Assembly (NCBI GenBank): GCA_029240815.1
Contig: JARDZO010000090.1
Span: 1-18,366 of the forward strand
Length of the DNA: 18,366 nucleotides
DNA from: Brevibacillus sp.
Lineage (GTDB): Bacteria; Bacillota; Bacilli; Brevibacillales; Brevibacillaceae
Direction of reading: 5' to 3'
Made by a program: the position numbers and the translations under genes
Notes under the pieces: model-generated
Databases searched by the model: none
Seen by the model: the letters and a program-made list of their open reading frames with translations, nothing else
Told to the model about the DNA's origin: nothing
In this document: piece after piece, positions 14,635 through 18,366 of the stretch
Layout of the letters: each line of letters starts with the position of its first letter
How positions within the stretch are numbered: the stretch's first letter is position 1

Positions 14635-14672
14635 TTGCAAAACTTTTGTCTGTGTGATAGACTTTTGTTTGT
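14635..14672 (+). promoter_or_regulatory. psuK promoter with direct repeats
   Basis: TTGCAA (14635-14640) and TAGACT (14658-14663) are 17 bases apart. The direct repeat ACTTTTGTCTGT (14642-14653) and ACTTTTGTTTGT (14661-14672), with one mismatch and 19 bases (about two turns) start to start, brackets the -10 box and may be an operator. Confidence 0.5.
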
Positions 14673-14715
14673 AGATGAAGCTGTGAATGCTATTTAGGAA
14701 GAAAGGAGGATGACC

Positions 14716-15816
14716 GTGGACAAAGAAATGCAGATTTTGCAGCATATCCGCCACAATCCTTTTATCAGTCAACAAGAACTGGCAGACTTGATGGGAATCT
14801 CCCGTTCCGCCGTTGCAGGCTACATCGCCCAGTTGACCAAGCGTGGAGAGATCAAAGGACGTGCGTATGTCTTGCGCGACGAGGGTTCGATTGCCTGCAT
14901 TGGCGGAGCCAATTTGGACCGCAAAGCGCGGGGGAAACAGCAAGTACGGCTGCATTCCTCCAATCCCGTCACGATTATGGAATCATGTGGAGGGGTAGCG
15001 CGCAATATTGCCGAGAATTTGGGCAGACTGGGCTCCAAAACCTCCCTGTTCACCAGTATCGGTGAAGATAAGGAAGGGGAATGGATCCTGCAAGAGACCC
15101 GCAAACACGGGGTCGATATCAGCCAGGTATGGCGGTTGCCTACCCAGCGGACAGGCACGTATACGGCTCTTCTGGACATTGATGGAGAAATGGTTGTCTC
15201 ACTGGCAAATATGGATATATACGATGCGCTGACACCGGAAATGTATGCGGACAAGTGGTCGCACATTGCAGCTGCCCAAGCGATTTTCCTCGATACAAAC
15301 GTTCCGGCTGATTGCTTGGCGTACATCATCGAGCGCTGCCGGGAAGATAACATCCCACTCTTCGTGGACCCGGTCTCTTCTGCCAAGGCTAAAAAGCTGC
15401 CACAGCGATTGGACGGAGTAGAAGCCATTTTGCCTAATCGGGAAGAGGCTGAGTTATTGGCGGAAATGAGCATCGGTTCGCTCGAGGAATGCGCCGAGGC
15501 TTGCCGCAAAATCAGGGAGCGTGGCGTCAAGCACGTCATCGTTACCATGGGTGAGCAAGGCGTTTATTATCAGTCAGAGGATGTGTCCAAGCATTTCACT
15601 CCGTATCCTACCGAGGTCGTTGATGTGACAGGTGCTGGAGATGCCTTTGCTTCGGGATTACTGTACGGGTTCGTCAATGGCGAATCATTCGAACGAGCAT
15701 GCCAATTGGGATTGGCTGCGTCAGCACTGACCTTAAAAACAGAGCAGTCCGTATCCCCATTGTTAAAACCGGAACAACTCGAACAGACTGTAGACCAATA
15801 CGAAGAGGAGCGATAA
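14716..15816 (+). CDS. psuK: Pseudouridine kinase-type PfkB sugar kinase with N-terminal HTH
   Basis: The protein is 366 residues from GTG 14716. ATG 14710 touches the ribosome binding site (AAAGGAGG 14702-14709) and has no spacing, while the GTG has six bases. Residues 5-50 form a winged HTH (QQELADLMGISRSAVAGYIAQL) and the rest is a PfkB carbohydrate kinase. GGVARNIAENLGRLG (92-106) is the substrate-binding PfkB signature 1, and DVTGAGDAF (303-311) is signature 2, with the anion hole and catalytic D309. It should phosphorylate pseudouridine to pseudouridine 5'-phosphate, the substrate of the next enzyme. The stop is three bases before psuG, so they are one operon. The HTH fusion occurs in YeiI-type kinases and suggests local autoregulation. 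Confidence 0.88.
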   Translation: MDKEMQILQHIRHNPFISQQELADLMGISRSAVAGYIAQLTKRGEIKGRAYVLRDEGSIACIGGANLDRKARGKQQVRLHSSNPVTIMESCGGVARNIAENLGRLGSKTSLFTSIGEDKEGEWILQETRKHGVDISQVWRLPTQRTGTYTALLDIDGEMVVSLANMDIYDALTPEMYADKWSHIAAAQAIFLDTNVPADCLAYIIERCREDNIPLFVDPVSSAKAKKLPQRLDGVEAILPNREEAELLAEMSIGSLEECAEACRKIRERGVKHVIVTMGEQGVYYQSEDVSKHFTPYPTEVVDVTGAGDAFASGLLYGFVNGESFERACQLGLAASALTLKTEQSVSPLLKPEQLEQTVDQYEEER

Positions 15817-15819
15817 ATC

Positions 15820-16746
15820 ATGAAACAATACCTGACCTTTACAGAGGAAGTACGCCACGCCCTGGACAACAATTTGCCGGTAGTGGCTCTGGAAACAACC
15901 ATTATTTCGCACGGTATGCCGTATCCGCAAAACATCGAGATGGCAAAAGAAGTCGAACAGATTATCCGCGACAACGGTGCCGTACCAGCGACGATCGGGA
16001 TCATGAACGGAAAAATCAAGATCGGCCTGACTGAGAGCGAGCTGGAAGAGTTCGCGACCAACAAGTCTGTAGAAAAAGTAAGCCGCCGCGACTTCCCGTA
16101 TATTCTCGCGAGCGGAAAAATTGGTGCGACTACCGTAGCAGCTACGATGATTGCTGCTCAATTGGCGGGCATTCACATGTTTGCTACAGGCGGTATTGGC
16201 GGCGTGCATCGCGATGGAGAAATTACGTGGGACGTTTCCGCTGACCTGACGGAGCTCGCTCAAACGAACGTTGCGGTTGTTTGCGCGGGTGCCAAGTCCA
16301 TCCTGGATATCGGCCGCACGCTGGAGTACCTGGAGACTCAAGGTGTGCCAGTCGTTGGTTACCGTACTTCCGAGTTCCCATCCTTCTTTGCCCGTGAGAG
16401 CGGCTTTGGTGTAGACTTCCGACTGGATACTCCAGAAGAAGTGGGAACCTTGATGGATACCAAATGGAAGCTGGGCATGAATGGCGGTATGATTATCGCG
16501 AACCCGGTACCGGAAGCAGATGCTCTGGATCATCAGAAGATCGAGGCAGTCATCCAGCAAGCATTGAAAGAAGCGAAAGACAACAACATCGCCGGCAAAA
16601 AAGTAACGCCATTCTTGCTCGATAAAGTAAAACAACTGACAGAGGGCAAGAGCTTGCAAACGAATATCGCGCTGGTGAGACACAATGCAGAAGTAGCAGC
16701 GAAAATCGCGGTTGCCTATCAGGCAGCTGTCAACCAGGGCAAGTAA
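15820..16746 (+). CDS. psuG: Pseudouridine-5'-phosphate glycosidase
   Basis: The 308-residue protein matches the PsuG family over its length. The catalytic residues can be placed by comparison with the E. coli enzyme: E25 (LETTIISHG), K87 (VEKVSRRDF), D142 (VSADL) and K159, the Schiff-base lysine, in [18 protein letters not shown]. It splits pseudouridine 5'-phosphate reversibly into uracil and ribose 5-phosphate, the second step of pseudouridine salvage from RNA turnover. GAGGAG stands before the ATG within the psuK 3' end. It follows psuK by three bases and is followed by a terminator. A 401-codon open frame on the opposite strand is only a shadow of its codon pattern. Confidence 0.95.
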   Translation: MKQYLTFTEEVRHALDNNLPVVALETTIISHGMPYPQNIEMAKEVEQIIRDNGAVPATIGIMNGKIKIGLTESELEEFATNKSVEKVSRRDFPYILASGKIGATTVAATMIAAQLAGIHMFATGGIGGVHRDGEITWDVSADLTELAQTNVAVVCAGAKSILDIGRTLEYLETQGVPVVGYRTSEFPSFFARESGFGVDFRLDTPEEVGTLMDTKWKLGMNGGMIIANPVPEADALDHQKIEAVIQQALKEAKDNNIAGKKVTPFLLDKVKQLTEGKSLQTNIALVRHNAEVAAKIAVAYQAAVNQGK

Positions 16747-16765
16747 ATCGAGAAATGCAAGAGAG

Positions 16766-16797
16766 GCTCCTGAGAAATCAGGGGCTTTTCTTTTTTT
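16766..16797 (+). terminator. Intrinsic terminator after psuKG
   Basis: GCTCCTGA (16766-16773) and TCAGGGGC (16778-16785) form an 8-bp stem with one G-U pair and a GAAA tetraloop, followed by a long T-rich run. Confidence 0.92.
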
Positions 16798-16806
16798 AAA
16801 AACCTC

Positions 16807-16836
16807 TTGATATACCCTCAGGGGGTACTGTATAGT
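16807..16836 (+). promoter_or_regulatory. copZ sigma-A promoter with CsoR-like operator 1
   Basis: TTGATA (16807-16812) and TATAGT (16831-16836) are 18 bases apart. The spacer holds TACCC-TCAGG-GGGTA (16813-16827), a perfect 5-base-arm palindrome very like the known CsoR operator of the B. subtilis copZA promoter. Confidence 0.85.
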
Positions 16837-16883
16837 AAAGGTGTAAATAACAAGAAAGCATAGGGGGAACAATACTCTGAAAT

Positions 16884-16900
16884 ATACCCCCAAAGGGTAT
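16884..16900 (+). promoter_or_regulatory. CsoR-like operator 2 in the copZ leader
   Basis: ATACCC-CCAAA-GGGTAT (16884-16900) has perfect 6-base arms and the same 5-base spacer as operator 1. It lies about 40 bases inside the transcript, so it could act as an auxiliary roadblock site. Confidence 0.7.
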
Positions 16901-16994
16901 CCGATGAAGCTGTAGCGGCTGTCATCGAACGAAAAACAGGCAAGAAGCGGCTTGGTCCGCATAACCATATGGATAAACCAAAGGAGAGATCATT

Positions 16995-17195
16995 ATGCAA
17001 ACCATCACCCTGAATGTAGAAGGAATGTCTTGCAATCACTGCGTCAATACCATTGAAAAAACACTCAAAGAAATGGGTGCAACAGGTAAAGTAAACCTCG
17101 CAGCAAAAACAGTCGAAGTTTCCTATGACGAGAGCGGCCTGTCGGTGACAACCATCAAGGAAGCGATTGAAGAACAGGGATACGACGTAGTCTAA
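16995..17195 (+). CDS. copZ: CopZ-type copper chaperone (HMA domain)
   Basis: The 66-residue protein is one heavy-metal-associated domain with the ferredoxin-like beta-alpha-beta-beta-alpha-beta layout. The copper-binding motif is GMSCNHC, with C13 and C16, and the end EQGYDVV is the typical CopZ last strand. It carries Cu(I) in the cytoplasm to a P-type ATPase and to the CsoR repressor. AAAGGAGAG precedes the ATG. Unlike many Firmicute loci, no csoR or copA is next to it here, and a strong terminator follows, so it is a single-gene unit. Two CsoR-like operators upstream suggest copper induction by a CsoR encoded elsewhere. Confidence 0.93.
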   Translation: MQTITLNVEGMSCNHCVNTIEKTLKEMGATGKVNLAAKTVEVSYDESGLSVTTIKEAIEEQGYDVV

Positions 17196-17213
17196 TAGTC
17201 AACATCGCTATAA

Positions 17214-17244
17214 CGCCCTCACGATTGCGTAACGCAAAAGGGCG
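17214..17244 (+). repeat. Nested hairpin after copZ
   Basis: CGCCC (17214-17218) can pair with GGGCG (17240-17244), and inside it TTGCG-TAA-CGCAA (17225-17237) is a perfect inverted repeat. It precedes the main terminator and may protect the copZ mRNA end. Confidence 0.5.
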
Positions 17245-17252
17245 CACAGGGA

Positions 17253-17296
17253 AGCATCAGTCCTAACGGGTCATCGTTGGGGCTGGTGCTTTTTTT
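17253..17296 (+). terminator. Strong terminator after copZ
   Basis: A continuous 16-bp stem (17253-17268 with 17275-17290, including G-U pairs) closes a 6-base loop and is followed by six T residues. Confidence 0.92.
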
Positions 17297-17500
17297 CGTG
17301 TGACGAGTTACGAGTTTGTAAAGAACTTGTAAATCGTTAACCCCACCTTCATAAAGGGGGGGCTTTGAACGGGAAACAGGCGTCAGGCCAGCTTTTTCTT
17401 TTATCAAAGCTTTTTCCTGCCTTTATATATCGTTAAAAAAGCGAATTTACAATGAAATCAAACAAAACGAAAAAGCCGGAAGGTAAAGGAGGGCAGAAAC
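17297..17500 (+). other. Intergenic stretch before the PHP gene
   Basis: No gene is seen here. The stretch holds a CCCC...GGGG stem (about 17341-17360), an inverted repeat GCTTTGA (17362-17368) with TCAAAGC (17404-17410), and a weak promoter, TTATCA (17401-17406) and TATATA (17424-17429), 17 bases apart. GGAGG with an 8-base spacing then leads to ATG 17501. Confidence 0.45.
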
Positions 17501-17911
17501 ATGATGGATTTGCACATGCACACCACTGCTTCTGATGGCAGGCTGTCACCAAGTGAACTGCTGGCTGAGGCAAAGGTCCGCAGTGTAAGCCGTTTGGAGA
17601 TAACTGATCACGATACCATAGATGGCTATTTGATGGCACGGGAAGAAGCGCGCAGCTTTGACATCCAGATCATCCCCGGAGTTGAGTGGAATACCGAAGG
17701 GCCAGAGGATGTGCTGCACATCCTGAGCTATGGCGAGTGGATCAGCGAGATTGTGGAGCGTTGCAATCAAGCGAAAAAGCATCATTTGATTCGCTCGGGG
17801 GGCAGCGATTTTCATGGGTCTAACTCTCGAAATCCCTATCTGGTGGGAAGCGTGCCGATTCCTTTGGACGTAAAGGAGTGGTGGACATGTTGTATGTTTC
17901 CTCGACGTTGA
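17501..17911 (+). CDS. PHP-domain metal-dependent hydrolase, apparently lacking its middle part
   Basis: The 136-residue protein carries the start and end of a PHP phosphoesterase (YciV/RNase AM-like). DLHMHTTASDG (3-13, ligands H5 and H7), ITDHDT (34-39), PGVEWN (59-64, E62) and LHILSYG (72-78, H73) are followed at once by ISEIVERCNQAKKHH and GGSDFHG (100-106, D103 and H105). Normal members have about 270-290 residues; the roughly 130-residue middle part, with the LAHP-type histidine, is absent, in frame. This suggests an internal deletion or a compact variant with uncertain activity. The last 25 bases overlap the next gene, and the tail after VGSVPIPLDVKEWW looks like read-on from the overlap. 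GGAGG is well placed before ATG 17501. Activity, if any, would be cleavage of nucleotide phosphates. Confidence 0.75.
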   Translation: MMDLHMHTTASDGRLSPSELLAEAKVRSVSRLEITDHDTIDGYLMAREEARSFDIQIIPGVEWNTEGPEDVLHILSYGEWISEIVERCNQAKKHHLIRSGGSDFHGSNSRNPYLVGSVPIPLDVKEWWTCCMFPRR

Positions 17912-18366
17912 TGTGGAAGTACCCGGTGGAAGCAGCGATACTAATAGCCCGGAAATACGGTTTTTCGGGAATGGAGGTCTGGGCGGAGCATGTCTGGTTC
18001 CATGAGAGCAGTCCACAGGAGATTCAGGATGCGGCAAAGCGTTCGGGACTCAAGCTTACCTTGCACGCAGCGAGTTGGGATTTAAATCTGTGCTCACTGA
18101 ACCAGGGGATCCGCAGGCAATCTATTCAGGAGATTAAACGCTCGATGGTGCTGGCGCGCGAGATCGGTGCGAAGAGCGTCACCATCCATCCGGGCCGAGT
18201 CACGTTATCCGCCAACAGTCGCGCCTGGCATGAGCCTATCCTGATCGAGAGCCTCAATGAACTGGCACATGAAGCATGTAGGCTGGGGCGGACCCTTTCC
18301 ATCGAGCATATCGAGCCGTTGCCAAAAGAAATCATTGTGACTCCAGACGATCTGAATCGGCTGCGC
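17887..18366 (+). CDS. TIM-barrel sugar phosphate isomerase/epimerase (AP endonuclease family 2 type), 5' part
   Basis: The frame runs from ATG 17887 to the right edge, giving the first 160 residues. Its pattern is of the xylose isomerase-like TIM barrel family: MLYVSSTLMWKYPVEAAILIARKYGFSGMEVWAEH at the start (strand 1, then the family G-x-E-V-W strand 2), LKLTLHAASWDLNL (the H-A ligand region of strand 3), AKSVTIHPGRVT (strand 4, with H-P-G) and SIEHIEPLP (strand 5, with E and E). These hold the metal-binding histidine and glutamate residues of the family. AAAGGAG stands 8 bases before the ATG, inside the PHP gene, whose end it overlaps by 25 bases, so translation is coupled. The precise substrate (sugar, or DNA abasic site as in endonuclease IV) cannot be told. 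Confidence 0.85.
   Translation, partial: MLYVSSTLMWKYPVEAAILIARKYGFSGMEVWAEHVWFHESSPQEIQDAAKRSGLKLTLHAASWDLNLCSLNQGIRRQSIQEIKRSMVLAREIGAKSVTIHPGRVTLSANSRAWHEPILIESLNELAHEACRLGRTLSIEHIEPLPKEIIVTPDDLNRLR

Noticed and set aside
15763..16968. A 401-codon open frame on the minus strand opposite psuG
   Set aside because: It is antisense to a gene with all catalytic residues in place, has no ribosome binding site, and its composition (rich in F, R, C, H) is that of a shadow frame.

Overview
The window looks like a chromosomal segment of a low-to-mid GC, aerobic, endospore-forming Firmicute, most likely Brevibacillus or a close Paenibacillaceae/Bacillales relative. This is inferred from strong AGGAGG-type ribosome binding sites, sigma-A promoters, intrinsic terminators with U-tracts, and the family makeup (AzlCD, an N-acylamino acid racemase, an MhqR-like MarR regulator, CopZ with CsoR-type operators, PsuK/PsuG). 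There are no tRNA or rRNA genes, no CRISPR array and no mobile element. Both ends of the window cut genes.

Layout. (1) 1-628: end of azlC and all of azlD (branched-chain amino acid export), closed by a terminator. (2) 641-1647: an unrecognised 302-residue protein with its own promoter and a two-way terminator. (3) 1657-7746, all minus strand: a sigma-54 enhancer-binding regulator, then a three-gene operon for a YfcC-type permease, an M20 amidohydrolase and an N-acylamino acid racemase of the enolase superfamily. A textbook -24/-12 promoter precedes the permease gene. A cluster of repeats, probably the activator's enhancer sites, lies between that promoter and the end of the regulator gene. 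The operon probably imports N-acyl amino acids or peptides, racemises the acyl amino acid and removes the acyl group. (4) 7821-10208: a LytTR-type regulator and a succinyl-CoA:acetate-type CoA-transferase.

(5) 10298-12987, minus strand: an electrophile/quinone stress cluster made of pirin, DoxX, an FMN azoreductase and a MarR regulator resembling Bacillus subtilis MhqR. Three 18-bp operator-like sequences of one design sit on the doxX, azoR and marR promoters, so this looks like one self-regulated regulon. (6) 12993-13676: two very small genes on opposite strands. (7) 13805-14622: an SDR oxidoreductase. (8) 14635-16797: psuK (with an N-terminal HTH) and psuG for pseudouridine salvage, with a direct repeat over the promoter. 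(9) 16807-17296: a lone copper chaperone gene behind two CsoR-like operators. (10) 17401-18366: a PHP-domain protein that seems to lack its middle third, overlapping a TIM-barrel sugar isomerase/AP-endonuclease-like gene that runs off the window.

The most interesting parts are the sigma-54 operon with an activator whose C-terminus appears to be a winged helix instead of the usual Fis-type helix-turn-helix, the three-site MhqR-like regulon, the shortened PHP protein, and the possible broken small gene in the copZ leader. All functional calls rest on reading motifs and on memory of the families; no database search was run.
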